In this document: positions 1 through 10,015 of the stretch, piece by piece
Layout of the letters: every line of letters begins with the position of its first letter
Numbering within the stretch: the stretch's first letter is position 1
Source of the DNA: Hyphomicrobiales bacterium
GTDB lineage: Bacteria; Pseudomonadota; Alphaproteobacteria; Rhizobiales; Beijerinckiaceae
Assembly (NCBI GenBank): GCA_900470095.1
Contig: UBZM01000017.1
Location: 1 to 64,000, forward strand
Length of the DNA stretch: 64,000 nt
Reading direction: 5' to 3'
Program-made: the position numbers and the translations under genes
Notes under the pieces: generated by a model
What the model saw: the letters and a program-made list of their open reading frames with translations, nothing else
What the model was told of the DNA's origin: nothing
Databases searched by the model: none

Positions 1-61
1 TTTAAACTGCAGGCTGCGCATCCGATCCATTGGCGGCGCCGGCAGGGGCGGGGTTCTGACT

Positions 62-2329
62 ATGGGCGGGCATTCTGGCGGGCTGCGTTACGGCGTGGCG
101 CTCGGCGTTCTTGTGTTGATGACAGCGTCACAAGCCGGCGCACAGCAGCGGGTTCAAGCTGTACAGCCGCCGGCCTTTCCTCAATCGGCCGAAGGGCCCG
201 TCGTTCTGGATACCATTACCGTTCAGGGCGAGGGAATCAGCGGCGCGCCGCTGATCGCCGGGCCGACGACCACCCGCACGACTCGCGAAGAACTCGACAG
301 GCAGCAGGTCCAGAGCATTTCCGACCTGGCCAACCGGGTCGAAGCGGGCATCAGCTTCAACCGCCAGAATAACAGCATCAATATTCGTGGTCTCGATGGC
401 CCGCGCGTGCTGACCACGATCGACGGCATCAGGCAGCCGTTCCTGACCGATACCCGGATCGACCGCAGTTCGACCAATGCCTTCGACTTCGACGCGTTGT
501 CCACGCTCGACCTGCTGCGTGGCGGCAGCGGAGCCAGCGTGCTCGGTTCCGGGGCTCTCGGGGGCGTGCTGGCTGTCCGCACGCTCGACCCCAAGGATCT
601 GATCAAGAGTGGCCGCCAGTTCGGTGCGCTCGCCAAGACCGGCTACGACAGTACCGATGAAGCCTGGTTCGGCAGTGCCGCGGTCGCGGCACGGCTGCAG
701 CAGACCTATTTCCTGCTCCAGGGCAGCTTCCGCGACGGGCATGAGACAGGCAACAAGGGCACGATCGACGGCATCGGTCCGAGCCGGACGATGCCGAACC
801 CGACCGATTTCACGCAGTACGGACTGCTCGCGAAGATCCAGCACTATGTCGATGATGTGCATCGTTTCGGCATTACGGGCGAGTTGTTCAAGCGCGAGGA
901 CAAGGTCACCGTCCTCACCTCGACGGTGTCGCCGACCGGCAATTTTCGCCCGGGCAACTATGACACCGGCGAGGATGTCGAGCGCCAGCGTGTCTCGCTG
1001 ACCTATGATTACAAGCTGCCGGGGGGCTTCCTCGACGAGGCCCATGCCAATCTTTACTGGCAGAACGTCAAGCGCAACGCGCTGGTCTCAGCCTATCGCT
1101 TCACCAGCGTCATCGGTCCCTATAGCCGCAACAACGAAACCGAGCAGGAGGCCTTCGGCTTCAACGGCCATGTCGTGAAGAGCTTCCAGACTGGCATCTT
1201 CTCGCACGGCATCACGCTAGGCACCGAACTGCGCACGACGACGCTGAACCAGTATTCGGCTGGCGTCGACAATTGCCGCCGGCCCTATACCGGTGCCTTC
1301 AGCGCCTGCAACAACCTGCACACCAACCAGGCAGACCAGCCGAAGGTCGACGGCAATGCGATCGGCATCTTCGCGTATGACGAGATCGGCATGCTCGACA
1401 ACCGCCTGCGCCTCACGCCCGGCGTCCGGTTCGACTGGTATGAGGAAAAGCCGCAGACCACGCCGGCCTACACCAATGGCGGCTCTAGCCCGGTCGGCTT
1501 GCCGCCCTCCTCCAGCGACAGCGCCTGGTCGCCGCGGGTCCGGCTCGAATACGACATCCTCAAGAATGCCGGCATGTTCAAGGATGTGACGGCCTTCGCG
1601 CAGTGGTCGAAGGGTTTTCGCGCGCCGACTGCAAGTGAGCTCTATGGCCGCTTCGGTGCGGTTGGGACCTATCTGCGCATCGGCGATCCCACGCTGCGCC
1701 CTGAAATCAGCAATGGCATCGATGTCGGCTTCCGCTTCGGCGACCGGGCCTTCGGCGGTTCGGTGACGTATTTCCACACCAATTACCGCAACTTCATTGA
1801 GACTGTGCAGATCGCGCCTCCGAATGCACTCTATCCGCAGGGCGGCATCCAGGGGCCGCGGAACGTCGCGCGGGCCGAGATCCAGGGCGTCGAGGCGAAT
1901 TTCCAGTATGCCTTCGCCGAGAACTGGCTGGCGCGCGGCTCCTTCGCCTATACTCGGGGCCAGAACAAGGACACCGACACGTTCCTGAATTCGATTCCGC
2001 CGATGCAGGGTATTGTCGCAATCGCCTATGGAACCGACAGCTGGGGTGCCGAGGTCTCGACCAAGCTGGCTGCCGCGCGTGACGATGTCGCTGCGACGAC
2101 CGGCACGAATGCGGGTTTCAAAGCTCCGGGCTACGCGCTCTTCAATGCTTCGGCCTGGTGGCGGCCGACGAAACTCGCCGATATCGAGCTCCAGCTCGGC
2201 GTCTACAACATCTTCGACCGCAAGTACTTTGATGCGGTTAACGTCCCGACGGGCACACTTGCCCAGGCGCGCGACTACTATAGCGAGCCGGGGCGCACGG
2301 TGAAGGCGACGCTGAAATACCAGTTCTGA
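62..2329 (+). CDS. TonB-dependent outer-membrane receptor (heme/hemoglobin receptor-like)
   Basis: This 755-residue protein is an outer-membrane gated channel that takes up an iron or heme ligand using energy from TonB. A signal peptide spans about residues 1-27 (cleavage after SQAGA). A TonB-box-like stretch (VVLDTITV) lies near residues 47-54, followed by a plug domain with the NIRGLDGPRV motif (about 105-115) and a 22-strand-type barrel ending in phenylalanine, as outer-membrane proteins do. FRAPT (residues 519-523) followed by DPTLRPE matches the FRAP/NPNL signature of the hemoglobin/heme receptor family. I see no histidine between these two motifs, where heme receptors normally carry a ligand, so the substrate is uncertain. 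The first 61 bases are too short to show regulation. Confidence 0.9.
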   Translation: MGGHSGGLRYGVALGVLVLMTASQAGAQQRVQAVQPPAFPQSAEGPVVLDTITVQGEGISGAPLIAGPTTTRTTREELDRQQVQSISDLANRVEAGISFNRQNNSINIRGLDGPRVLTTIDGIRQPFLTDTRIDRSSTNAFDFDALSTLDLLRGGSGASVLGSGALGGVLAVRTLDPKDLIKSGRQFGALAKTGYDSTDEAWFGSAAVAARLQQTYFLLQGSFRDGHETGNKGTIDGIGPSRTMPNPTDFTQYGLLAKIQHYVDDVHRFGITGELFKREDKVTVLTSTVSPTGNFRPGNYDTGEDVERQRVSLTYDYKLPGGFLDEAHANLYWQNVKRNALVSAYRFTSVIGPYSRNNETEQEAFGFNGHVVKSFQTGIFSHGITLGTELRTTTLNQYSAGVDNCRRPYTGAFSACNNLHTNQADQPKVDGNAIGIFAYDEIGMLDNRLRLTPGVRFDWYEEKPQTTPAYTNGGSSPVGLPPSSSDSAWSPRVRLEYDILKNAGMFKDVTAFAQWSKGFRAPTASELYGRFGAVGTYLRIGDPTLRPEISNGIDVGFRFGDRAFGGSVTYFHTNYRNFIETVQIAPPNALYPQGGIQGPRNVARAEIQGVEANFQYAFAENWLARGSFAYTRGQNKDTDTFLNSIPPMQGIVAIAYGTDSWGAEVSTKLAAARDDVAATTGTNAGFKAPGYALFNASAWWRPTKLADIELQLGVYNIFDRKYFDAVNVPTGTLAQARDYYSEPGRTVKATLKYQF

Positions 2330-2349
2330 GGTTCAGCCCGCGAGCAGAA

Positions 2350-2389
2350 TACAAGAAGGCGGGGCAGTGATGCTCCGGCCTTTCTCGTT
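2350..2389 (+). terminator. probable rho-independent terminator of the TonB receptor
   Basis: Just after the receptor stop, AAGGCGGGGCA pairs imperfectly with TGCTCCGGCCTT across a short loop, and the hairpin is followed by TTTCTCGTTT. The stem has mismatches, so confidence is moderate. The next gene (TrmJ) converges from the other strand. Confidence 0.5.
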
Positions 2390-2407
2390 TGGCTCAAACG
2401 GGCTCGT

Positions 2408-3217
2408 CTATTCTTCCCCGGGGGGCTTCACCGGGCGCGGGTGCCGCGGCCCCTCTGCCAGAGACTTGAACACGCCGCGCAAGGTGCGCGCCTCCTGCTC
2501 AGTCATCGCCAGGCGGTGCAGGATGTCGCGCAGATTGGCGGTCATGACCGGCTTCTTGCCGGGCGGGAAGAAGCCGCAACGCTCAAGCTCGCCTTCGAGA
2601 TAGCCGAACATCGAAAACACCGTCTCCCTGGTCGCCGGCGGCGAAGGATTGTTCTCGCGGAAGGGCGGCTCGCCATCCGTCGTCTTGAACCACTCGTAGC
2701 CGGCCAGCAGCACGGCCTGGGCGAGATTGAGCGAGGCGAAGGCGGGGTTGACGGGAAAGGTCAGGATCGCGTCGGCGAGCGAGATCTCCTCATTGGTCAG
2801 GCCGATGCGCTCGCGACCGAACAGGATGCCGACGCGCTCGCCGCCGCTGACACGTTCGGCAAGGGGCGGCATCACCTCGGCTGGCGTGAAGACACGCTTC
2901 ATCTGGCCGCGTTCGCGGGCCGTGGTGGCGAGCACATGATTGAGATCGGCCGTTGCGGCGGCGGCGTCGGGGTAGAGCCGCGCATTCTCGAGGATGTGGG
3001 TCGCGCCGGAGGCCGCGGCGGTTGCGCCCTTCTTGAGGCCTCCGCCTGCTGGCCAACCGTCGCGAGGGGCCACGAGCCGCATCTCGGAAAGGCCGAAATT
3101 CGCCATGGCGCGAGCACACATGCCGATGTTCTCGGCCATTTGCGGCTCGACGAGAATGACGACCGGAGCGGGGGTCTGCGTGGCGGGGCGGGTGCGGTCT
3201 GTGCCTGAGCCGGTCAT
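2408..3217 (-). CDS. trmJ: RNA methyltransferase, TrmJ / SpoU (SPOUT) family
   Basis: This 269-residue protein belongs to the SPOUT methyltransferases that 2'-O-methylate tRNA position 32 (TrmJ), using S-adenosylmethionine in the cytoplasm. All three SPOUT motifs are visible: NIGMCARAMANFG (about residues 29-41), LFGRERIGLTNEEI (about 130-145), and SLNLAQAVLLAGYE (about 161-175), which forms the knotted cofactor site. The C-terminal tail matches the TrmJ extension. It converges with the TonB receptor and is followed upstream by a chemoreceptor transcribed the same way, with no functional link evident. Family assignment is firm, and the exact target nucleotide is inferred from the family. Confidence 0.9.
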   Translation of the reverse strand: MTGSGTDRTRPATQTPAPVVILVEPQMAENIGMCARAMANFGLSEMRLVAPRDGWPAGGGLKKGATAAASGATHILENARLYPDAAAATADLNHVLATTARERGQMKRVFTPAEVMPPLAERVSGGERVGILFGRERIGLTNEEISLADAILTFPVNPAFASLNLAQAVLLAGYEWFKTTDGEPPFRENNPSPPATRETVFSMFGYLEGELERCGFFPPGKKPVMTANLRDILHRLAMTEQEARTLRGVFKSLAEGPRHPRPVKPPGEE

Positions 3218-3299
3218 CGGGTACTCTGCGGTATCGGTCTCGCCGGTTCTGGGACCGGGCTCGAAAGCCCGATCCTATCAGCTTCCGCGAAGAGCAGCG

Positions 3300-5183
3300 T
3301 CAAGCGCTACGGCGCAGGCCAAGGCCGAACCCGGCCTCCACCTTGGTGTCCATCCTGCGCTGCTGCGGTATCCGTTCTTCCTTGATCCGGAAGCTGGAGA
3401 CCAGCCCGTTCAGGCGCTGGATCTGGCCGGTGAGCGAGCTGGCCGACGCGGCACTCTCTTCGGCCAGGGCCGCGTTCTGCTGGGTCATCTCGTCCATATG
3501 GGCGACGGTTTGGCTCATCTCATCGATGCCGTTGGCCTGCTCGGCCGAGGCTGCGGAGATGTCTGAGACAGTCGCCGAGACTTTCTTCGAGGCTTCGACG
3601 ATCTTGCCGAGCGCCTCGCCGGCCGAACGGACCAGGCCGACACCTTGCGCGACCTCGACACCCGATTCGCTGATCAGTGATGTGATGTCCTTGGCCGCTT
3701 CCGAGGAGCGCTGTGCCAAGGTGCGGACCTCCGAGGCGACCACGGCAAAGCCCTTGCCGGCATCGCCGGCGCGGGCTGCCTCGACAGCTGCGTTGAGCGC
3801 AAGCAGGTTCGTCTGGAAGGCGATCTCGTCGATGACCGACGTGATGTCCGAGATCTTGCGCGAGGCCAGCTCGATCCGCGCCATGGCGGCGACGGCATCG
3901 GTGACGATTGCGCCGCCCTTCTCGGCGACCTCGGTCGCCTCGTTGGCAAGCAGCACGGCCTGGCGGGACGACAAGGCCGACGCCTTGACGGATGCGGCGA
4001 GCTCTTCCGTCGTCGCGGCGGTTTCCTCGAGCGAAGAGGCCTGCTCTTCGGTGCGCTTCGACAGGTCGTCGGCGCCCATGTTGATCTCGCGTGCGGCGTT
4101 GGCGACGTCGACCGAGGTCGTCTGGATCGTCGCCACGGTCTCGGAAAGGCGGTTCACCGCACGGTTGAAATCATCGCGGAGCTTGAGATAGTCGGTAGCG
4201 ACATTGTCGTCGATCCGGTAGGTCAGATCGCCCTGCGCGAGCATCTCCAGGCCAGCGGCCAGCAGGCCGACGACATGCTGCTGTTCCCTCGCGAGCATCG
4301 CCCGCTCGGCCTCGACGCGCTGGCGCTCTGTCTCATTGCGACGACGCTCTGCATCGCTCAGGCGCTCCTGCTCGGTGGTCTGGGCTTCGAGCCGGCGCAT
4401 CTCGAGGCCATTCTCCTTGAAGATCAGCACGGCCCGGGCCATTTCCCCGACTTCGTCACGCCGCGTCTGGCTCTCGATCTCGGCATCGAAATCGCTGGCG
4501 GCGAGCCGCTCCATCGTGCCCTTCAATCGGGCCAAGGGGCCAGTGATGCTCTTCGCCGACATCCACATCGCGCCGCCCAGGCCAATCAACAGGCCAAGCA
4601 GGCTGCCGCCGATGACAATGGCAATGGTGCGCTTCGTCTCGGAACTCAACCTCGCGCTGGTCGTCTCGGTGTCCTTTCCAAGCGCGTTGTTGAAGTCGGT
4701 GATGTTGCTGACGACAGCGGTGAGCTTGCCGTCGAGTTCGTCCATCACGGCCAACGCCCGTTCGTTGTCATCGTTGGCGCCGTAATGGAGCGCGCGGTCG
4801 ACGCCCACCTTGATGTCGGTGATCTGTTTGGTCAGCGCGTCATATTCAGCCGCCCGCGCCGGAAGGTGGGACTGTCCCTCCTTCAGCAGTTCGAGCGCCT
4901 GGCTATAGGAGCGCTGCAACTGGCTCTGGGCGTTGCGCGCACCGTCGGTCTCGCGAGGATAGGCAATGACCTTGTAGGCCTGAGCCAGAATGTCGTTTGC
5001 CGCGCGAGCCGATCGGGCAGTGGCAAGCGTCGCCTTGCTGCGCGAATTGATCAGCTCGGAATAGGTGCTGTCGACCTCGCTCAATTGCATGCTGCTCAGA
5101 ATCGTTGCGGCCAGGCCAATCAATCCGACGATCAGCATCGCCGCTGCGATCTTGATGCTGATACGAATATTACCTAACGTCAT
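3300..5183 (-). CDS. methyl-accepting chemotaxis protein with periplasmic 4HB-type sensor and HAMP
   Basis: This 627-residue transmembrane chemoreceptor passes ligand signals to CheA/CheW. I chose the ATG at 5183 because a GAGGG ribosome site lies about 7-11 bases upstream and the protein then begins with a short basic stretch and TM1 (about residues 11-33). A helical, probably four-helix-bundle, periplasmic domain spans about 35-185, TM2 about 188-212, and HAMP about 213-265. A charged coiled coil (about 275-320) and a second HAMP-like segment ([13 protein letters not shown]) precede the signalling domain. The highly conserved hairpin tip reads [21 protein letters not shown]. The ligand cannot be read from the sequence. 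It is one of three chemoreceptors in this window, none beside che genes. Confidence 0.92.
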   Translation of the reverse strand: MTLGNIRISIKIAAAMLIVGLIGLAATILSSMQLSEVDSTYSELINSRSKATLATARSARAANDILAQAYKVIAYPRETDGARNAQSQLQRSYSQALELLKEGQSHLPARAAEYDALTKQITDIKVGVDRALHYGANDDNERALAVMDELDGKLTAVVSNITDFNNALGKDTETTSARLSSETKRTIAIVIGGSLLGLLIGLGGAMWMSAKSITGPLARLKGTMERLAASDFDAEIESQTRRDEVGEMARAVLIFKENGLEMRRLEAQTTEQERLSDAERRRNETERQRVEAERAMLAREQQHVVGLLAAGLEMLAQGDLTYRIDDNVATDYLKLRDDFNRAVNRLSETVATIQTTSVDVANAAREINMGADDLSKRTEEQASSLEETAATTEELAASVKASALSSRQAVLLANEATEVAEKGGAIVTDAVAAMARIELASRKISDITSVIDEIAFQTNLLALNAAVEAARAGDAGKGFAVVASEVRTLAQRSSEAAKDITSLISESGVEVAQGVGLVRSAGEALGKIVEASKKVSATVSDISAASAEQANGIDEMSQTVAHMDEMTQQNAALAEESAASASSLTGQIQRLNGLVSSFRIKEERIPQQRRMDTKVEAGFGLGLRRSA

Positions 5184-5416
5184 GTTGATCGGCCCTCGAA
5201 GCGCTCGCAACAGCTGGAGCTGCACAGCTCCGTGCCATTTCGGGCGTTAAGAAAGCTGAAATTGATCGATCAGCACGCGGTTGTTTTCTGTGCGAGACCT
5301 TTGGAAGCGGGTCCGGCGATGAGCCGCGCAAGTATTCCTGCGGCCTGAACTGCAAGGCGGGAGCCCGGTTTCGGTCGTTTCGGGCCCCGCCGGCCCTGAA
5401 ATGGCAGGGGAGCGCC

Positions 5417-6559
5417 TCAGCGCTCCGCCGCCACCTCCACAGCACGCATCACGCGCAGCATGTTGCCGCCCGCGAGCTTTTCCAGGTGCTCTTCCGACCA
5501 GCCACGGCGAATCAATTCAGCGATCAGGGCCGGGAAGGTCGAGTTGTCCTCCAGCCCTTCCGGTGCGAGGCCGCCGAAGAAGTCCGAGCCGATGCCGATA
5601 TGGTCGTAGCCGATGCGCTTGGCGAGATAGTCGAGATGGTCGCAATATTGCGCCAGCGTTGCTGTCGGGCGCGGGCCGGATTTGGCGACGATCTCTGCCT
5701 CGGCCTTCTTGTAGTCCATGCCGTCCGGTGTCTTGCCATACTGGTCCTTGGCGGGACGGTGCCAGTCGCGCGAGGCCTGGCTGATGAAGTCAGGCACGAA
5801 GGTCGCCATGACGATGCCGTGGTTCCCGGCGACGCGATCGAGCACATCGTCAGGCACGTTGCGGGGATGGTCGCAGAGCGTGAACGCGTTCGAGTGGGAC
5901 CAGACGAGCGGCGCACTGCTGACGTCGAGCGCATCATGCATCACCTTCGGCGAGACATGGGCGAGGTCGACGATCATGCCGAGCCTGTTCATCCGCCGGA
6001 CCACGTCCTTGCCGAAGGCGGAAAGGCCGTTGTGACGCGGGGCATCGGTCGCCGAATCGCACCAGTCATGCGTGCCGTTATGGCAGAGCGTCATCAGGCG
6101 CACGCCAAGTGCTGAATAGGCGTCGAGGGCATCGAGCTCGTTGTCGATCGCCGAGCCGTTCTCGATCGTCATGAACAGGGCGATCCTGCCCTCGGCCTTC
6201 GCAGTCTCGACATCGGAGGCGGAGAGGCCCGGGCGGAAGACCTTCGGATGCTTCGCCAGCACATTCTGCATCAGCGCGATCTGGGCCAGCGCGAAGCCGG
6301 CGGGCTTCGGGTGGTTCGGCGGCACATAGGCTGCGAAGAACTGGCCCGCGAGCTTGCCCGCCTGCATGCGCGGAATGTCGGTGTCGGTCTCGGGATGGAC
6401 CTTGGTCAGGTCATAGGCCGCGACATCGCCCTTGGCCTTGGCATCGAGCCGGATCACATAGGGCAGGTCGTTATGGCCGTCGATCAGCGGGGCGCGCTCG
6501 AGCAGAGCGAGCGCCGCGGCATAGGCATTGTCCTGGACTGGAGTTTTGGCGAGGGCCAT
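5417..6559 (-). CDS. membrane dipeptidase, peptidase M19 (renal dipeptidase family)
   Basis: This 380-residue zinc peptidase of family M19 hydrolyses dipeptides, including some containing a D-residue at the second position. Zinc-binding motifs are in place: DGHNDLPY (HxD, about residues 28-35), the bridging glutamate in MTIENGS, LAHVS, VWSHSN and IGSDFFGG. No signal peptide is visible, as in most bacterial members. The gene lies 188 bp downstream of a DadA-like D-amino-acid oxidoreductase on the same strand, so together they could release and oxidise D-amino acids, although a hairpin-rich spacer makes a shared transcript uncertain. Confidence 0.9.
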   Translation of the reverse strand: MALAKTPVQDNAYAAALALLERAPLIDGHNDLPYVIRLDAKAKGDVAAYDLTKVHPETDTDIPRMQAGKLAGQFFAAYVPPNHPKPAGFALAQIALMQNVLAKHPKVFRPGLSASDVETAKAEGRIALFMTIENGSAIDNELDALDAYSALGVRLMTLCHNGTHDWCDSATDAPRHNGLSAFGKDVVRRMNRLGMIVDLAHVSPKVMHDALDVSSAPLVWSHSNAFTLCDHPRNVPDDVLDRVAGNHGIVMATFVPDFISQASRDWHRPAKDQYGKTPDGMDYKKAEAEIVAKSGPRPTATLAQYCDHLDYLAKRIGYDHIGIGSDFFGGLAPEGLEDNSTFPALIAELIRRGWSEEHLEKLAGGNMLRVMRAVEVAAER

Positions 6560-6697
6560 GGCGCACCTTGGAGGGGATTCGAAACGGCGGGGATCGTGGC
6601 AGGGCTTTGCAGGCGAGGCGAGGGGCGATGACGCATGCCGGCTCGCTGTCTGGTGCGTGCGGCGTCAGGCCTGAGCCTGACCCGGTCTCCTTGCGAG

Positions 6698-6735
6698 GCA
6701 TCATTCCCGGCGGCGATAAGACCCCCGGGAATGAT
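6698..6735. repeat. palindromic intergenic repeat (CATCATTCCCGG type), terminator-like
   Basis: CATCATTCCCGG (6698-6709) and its exact complement CCGGGAATGATG (6724-6735) form a 12-bp stem with a 14-base loop. Just upstream GTCAGGC-CTGA-GCCTGAC (6663-6680) forms a second perfect hairpin. Both lie after the stop of the DadA-like gene and before the dipeptidase start. They could terminate the former or act as a BIME-like dispersed repeat; related ATTC-CGG hairpins occur at 60036-60070 and, in part, near 10715. Confidence 0.6.
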
Positions 6736-6747
6736 GGCATCTCCATC

Positions 6748-7995
6748 TCAGGTGAAACGGGAAGGTGCGAACGGGGCCGGATCGACGAAGACCTTCTCCC
6801 CGGTCACCATCTCGGCGACCATGCGCCCTGTCACTGCGGCCAGCGTCAGCCCGTGATGGGCATGGCCGAACGAGAACCAGAGATTGCGGTGCTTCGGCGC
6901 CGGGCCGATGATCGGCATCATATCCGGGGTGCAGGGGCGGTTCCCAAGCCAGGGCTCGGGATCGACCCGCTCGCCGAGCGGGAACAATGTCTTGGCGATC
7001 GGTTCTGCGCGGGCGAGCTGAACCGGCGTCTTCGGCGAGTCGCGCAGCGCGAACTCGGCACCCGTGGTCAACCGAATGCCCTTCACCATTGGAGCCAGGA
7101 AATAGCCGCGCTCGGTGTCGAGGACAGGGTGGTTCAGCACCGCGTTGCCGAGCGGCTTGTAGTGCATGTGGTACCCGCGCTTGACCGCGAGTGGCAGGTG
7201 GTAGCCGAGCCGGTTGGTCAGGACATCAGCCCAGGGGCCGAGCGCGATCACGGCGTCATGGGCGCTGGCGCGGGTGCCGTCGGCGAGCGCGATGCTCCAG
7301 CCCTGGCCATCCTGTGCGAGCGTGCCGGCATCGCCCTGCGCGAGCTGCCCGCCGAGCTTTTCGAACAGAGCGACATAGGCCTTCGACAGGCCAAGCGGGT
7401 CGATCACCGTGACCGGGTCGGTCCAGTGCAGGCCGCCGATCAGGCTCTGGTCGAGATGTGGCTCCTCGGCTCGCAGCGTCGCGACATCGAGCGGGCGGTA
7501 GTTCAGCCCGAATTCCTTGTTCCACTTGGCCGCCTCGGCCAGCCTTGCTTCCTGCTCGGCCGCAGAGCGGAAAACCTTCATCCAGCCCTTGCGGCGCAGC
7601 AGATGCGTCGCCCCGGCTTCGGCCGCGAGCGCGTCATGCTCGGTGACGCAATGCTCGATCAGGGTCGCGTATTGGTGAGCGATCGCCTCGTGCTTGGAGG
7701 GGCGCGAATGCAGCCAGTAGGACAGCAGGAAGGGCGCGAGCTTGGGGATCGCGTTCCAATGATAGGACGCGTCGATCGTGTTGTTCATCGCGTAGCGGAA
7801 CAAGGCGCCGAAATCATGCGGGAAGCCGTAGGGATAGACGCCTTCGCGCTGGATCAGTCCGGCGTTGCCATAGCTGGTTTCCTCGCCCGGTCCGCGCCTG
7901 TCGACCAGCAATACGGAACGGCCGGCCTTCTGCAGGTGCAAAGCCACCGAGATGCCGACGATCCCCGCGCCGAGCACAATCGTATCGGTCCGCAT
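6748..7995 (-). CDS. FAD-dependent D-amino-acid dehydrogenase-like oxidoreductase (DadA family)
   Basis: This 415-residue flavoprotein of the DAO/DadA family oxidises D-amino acids or related amines, passing electrons to the respiratory chain. The N-terminal Rossmann motif GAGIVGISVALHLQKAG (about residues 8-24) binds FAD, followed by LLVDRRGPGEETSYGNAG, which is typical of DadA. The C-terminal IGPAPKHRNLWFSFGHAHHGLT closes the FAD site. The ATG at 7995 has an AGGAG site seven bases upstream. The divergent neighbour is a BASS-like transporter, and the 263-bp spacer carries several palindromes that could be a shared control region. A second DadA-like gene lies at 19324-20556. The substrate is not determined by sequence. 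Confidence 0.87.
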   Translation of the reverse strand: MRTDTIVLGAGIVGISVALHLQKAGRSVLLVDRRGPGEETSYGNAGLIQREGVYPYGFPHDFGALFRYAMNNTIDASYHWNAIPKLAPFLLSYWLHSRPSKHEAIAHQYATLIEHCVTEHDALAAEAGATHLLRRKGWMKVFRSAAEQEARLAEAAKWNKEFGLNYRPLDVATLRAEEPHLDQSLIGGLHWTDPVTVIDPLGLSKAYVALFEKLGGQLAQGDAGTLAQDGQGWSIALADGTRASAHDAVIALGPWADVLTNRLGYHLPLAVKRGYHMHYKPLGNAVLNHPVLDTERGYFLAPMVKGIRLTTGAEFALRDSPKTPVQLARAEPIAKTLFPLGERVDPEPWLGNRPCTPDMMPIIGPAPKHRNLWFSFGHAHHGLTLAAVTGRMVAEMVTGEKVFVDPAPFAPSRFT

Positions 7996-8150
7996 TTTTA
8001 TGCTCCTGTCAGCCCTGTTGCCGCGCTCAAAATACCGCGCTGCGCCGCGATGTCAGCGGCATGGTGCATTTTTGCGGTCGAACGGCGAAAGTTTCGCAAG
8101 ATTTGCGCCAAGCAGGCGCGGATCGCATGCCGCGCATACAAACCGTTCTC

Positions 8151-8179
8151 TTCTGCGCAAGATTCTGCGCTACGCAGAA
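8151..8179. promoter_or_regulatory. inverted/direct repeat in the divergent dadA-like / transporter spacer
   Basis: TTCTGCGC occurs twice in 28 bases (8151-8158 and 8163-8170). The second copy is the left arm of a perfect 17-base palindrome TTCTGCGCTACGCAGAA (8163-8179). It lies 80 bp upstream of the transporter start and about 170 bp upstream of the dadA-like start. A related half-site (TTTGCGCCA) sits near 8102. This looks like a regulator operator; Lrp/AsnC proteins often control dadA-type genes, but the binding protein is inference. Confidence 0.4.
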
Positions 8180-8258
8180 CCGACCTTCCCGAACGGCGCG
8201 TGACGCAGGCGTCGGGATCGGCCAGTGTGGCCCAGTTGTCGCACCGATTCAGGCCTTC

Positions 8259-9239
8259 ATGCTCTCGCGTTTCGCCGCCTTCCTCGCCGCAGGCCTCGCC
8301 CTTCTCGGCCGCTACGGCACGCAGGGTTTCGCGCTCTCGATCTTTCTGGGGCTGGCCCTGCCGCAGTTCTCGGCAGCGGCGCGGCCGCTCCTGCCGATAA
8401 CGATCTTCTGTTTCACCACGGTCGTCTTCCTGCGCGCCGATTTCAGCATCATAGCCGGGCTGATCCGCCGTCCCGGCAAGCTGATCGTCACCTGCCTTTG
8501 GCTCATTCTCGGCCCGGCGGTGCTGATCGGCGGTGCGTTCCTGCTCGTCGGTCGCGCGGCACTCGATCCCGGCCTGATCCTCGGGCTTGCCATCATGGGC
8601 GCGGCTCCGCCGATCATGTCCTCGCCGGCGGTCGCGATCCTCTACGGCTTCGAGCCTTCGCTGATCATCGCGGGCGTGGTGGTGACCACGGTGCTCAGTC
8701 CGCTGGTGGCCCCGGTGGTGGTGGAGTTGCTGGCGGGGGCTGCCGTGCCGCTCGATCGCTGGGCGCTAACGCTCCGTCTCGTGCTGTTCGTCGGCGGCGG
8801 CATGGTGGTGGCGGCGATCCTGCGGCACTGGCTCGGCGCGGCCCGGATCCGAGCGATGAAGGCCAATCTCGATGGCTTTGGCGTGCTGATGTATTTCATC
8901 TTTGCCATCGCGGCGATGGACGGCGTGACGCGGACGGCCATGGCCAATCCCGGACAGGTCACGCTGTTCCTGGCCATCGCCTTCTCGGTTTCCGCCGCCG
9001 GCCTTCTGCTCACGTTGCTCGCCTTGCGGATGTTCAGACGCTCGGAACGCTTCATGATCGGCTATGGCACCGGTCAACGGAACATGGGGCTGTTGGTTGC
9101 GGCGCTCGGGGCCGGCGTGCCGCAGACGACTTTCCTGTATTTTGCGCTGGCGCAGTTCCCAATCTATCTGCTGCCCTGGCTGCTGCGCGGCATCGCCGGA
9201 AAGATCAAGCGCGCTGAAACGCCTGCTGACGTGGGTTGA
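8259..9239 (+). CDS. bile acid:sodium symporter (BASS/SBF)-like membrane transporter
   Basis: This 326-residue integral membrane protein has about nine or ten predicted hydrophobic helices. I started it at the ATG at 8259 because the sequence becomes a membrane protein from there and the upstream reading frame has no coding character. The segments MGAAPPIMSSPAVAILYGF and TGQRNMGLLVAAL resemble the crossover motifs of the BASS/SBF transporter fold, in which helices broken by proline and asparagine form the ion and substrate site. The substrate is unknown. Divergence from the DadA-like gene suggests an organic or amino acid, but this is only context. Confidence 0.7.
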   Translation: MLSRFAAFLAAGLALLGRYGTQGFALSIFLGLALPQFSAAARPLLPITIFCFTTVVFLRADFSIIAGLIRRPGKLIVTCLWLILGPAVLIGGAFLLVGRAALDPGLILGLAIMGAAPPIMSSPAVAILYGFEPSLIIAGVVVTTVLSPLVAPVVVELLAGAAVPLDRWALTLRLVLFVGGGMVVAAILRHWLGAARIRAMKANLDGFGVLMYFIFAIAAMDGVTRTAMANPGQVTLFLAIAFSVSAAGLLLTLLALRMFRRSERFMIGYGTGQRNMGLLVAALGAGVPQTTFLYFALAQFPIYLLPWLLRGIAGKIKRAETPADVG

Positions 9240-9284
9240 CGATCCCGCCTGAGACGATTGCCCCAGCAATCCAGGAGCGATGCC

Positions 9285-9962
9285 ATGATCACTCTCTATT
9301 CCGGGCCTCTGAGCCTGTTCTCCCGCAAGGTCGAGATCGCGCTGCGGGAGAAGGGGCTCGCCTTCGAGCGTATCATGGTGCCGTTCAACCAAGTGACTGG
9401 CTACGATCCGCGCCACCCCGAAGTGCTGGCCCTGAATCCGAAGCGGCAAGTGCCGGTGATGAATGACGAGGGGCTCGTCCTCTACGATTCCACCGTCATC
9501 CTCGAATATCTCGACGAGGCCTATCCCTTGCCGCCGCTGCTTCCCCGCAATCCAGCGGCCAGAGCGCGCGCGCTCTTGGACGAGCTTTTCGCCGACGAGA
9601 TCCTGTTCGCCGCCCTGCGGCCGCTGATGCACCGCAACGAGCCGCCAACGTCGGATCGCAACAAGCGCGCAGCGCAGGAGACGGACGCGCTGATCGCCGA
9701 GGCCGAACTCGAGCGGCTCTATTGCGGGCTCAATGAAAGGCTGACCGGCCGCGATTATTTCGGCGAGGCCCTCTCGGTGGCCGATATCGGCATGTTCATG
9801 AGTGTGTTCTGGGCCGTGCGCCTCGGTGGCCCGGCGCTAGCAAGCTACCCCGATCTCTCAGCCTGGTTCAGCCGGTTGGGGTGCCGACTTGCCTTTGCGA
9901 CGGCGGTCGAGGAGGTGGAAGAAGCCGACCGGCGGCTGTCCTACCCCGTCAAACGCCGCTGA
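9285..9962 (+). CDS. glutathione S-transferase family protein
   Basis: This 225-residue protein has the cytosolic GST fold. The N-terminal thioredoxin-like domain (about 1-80) begins [19 protein letters not shown], with a serine in the place of the catalytic residue, and includes the cis-proline motif KRQVPVM and the glutathione-binding [11 protein letters not shown]. The all-helical C-terminal domain follows (about 90-215). The ATG at 9285 is chosen because AGGAG lies seven bases upstream. The organisation resembles stringent-starvation-protein or zeta-like GSTs, but the substrate is unknown. The following rpe gene starts 53 bp downstream, so they may be cotranscribed. Confidence 0.88.
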   Translation: MITLYSGPLSLFSRKVEIALREKGLAFERIMVPFNQVTGYDPRHPEVLALNPKRQVPVMNDEGLVLYDSTVILEYLDEAYPLPPLLPRNPAARARALLDELFADEILFAALRPLMHRNEPPTSDRNKRAAQETDALIAEAELERLYCGLNERLTGRDYFGEALSVADIGMFMSVFWAVRLGGPALASYPDLSAWFSRLGCRLAFATAVEEVEEADRRLSYPVKRR

Positions 9963-10015
9963 AAGCTCCGGGTTTCGATTGCAGCGCTGGCCTGCGGGCG
10001 CTAAATGCTTCGCGC

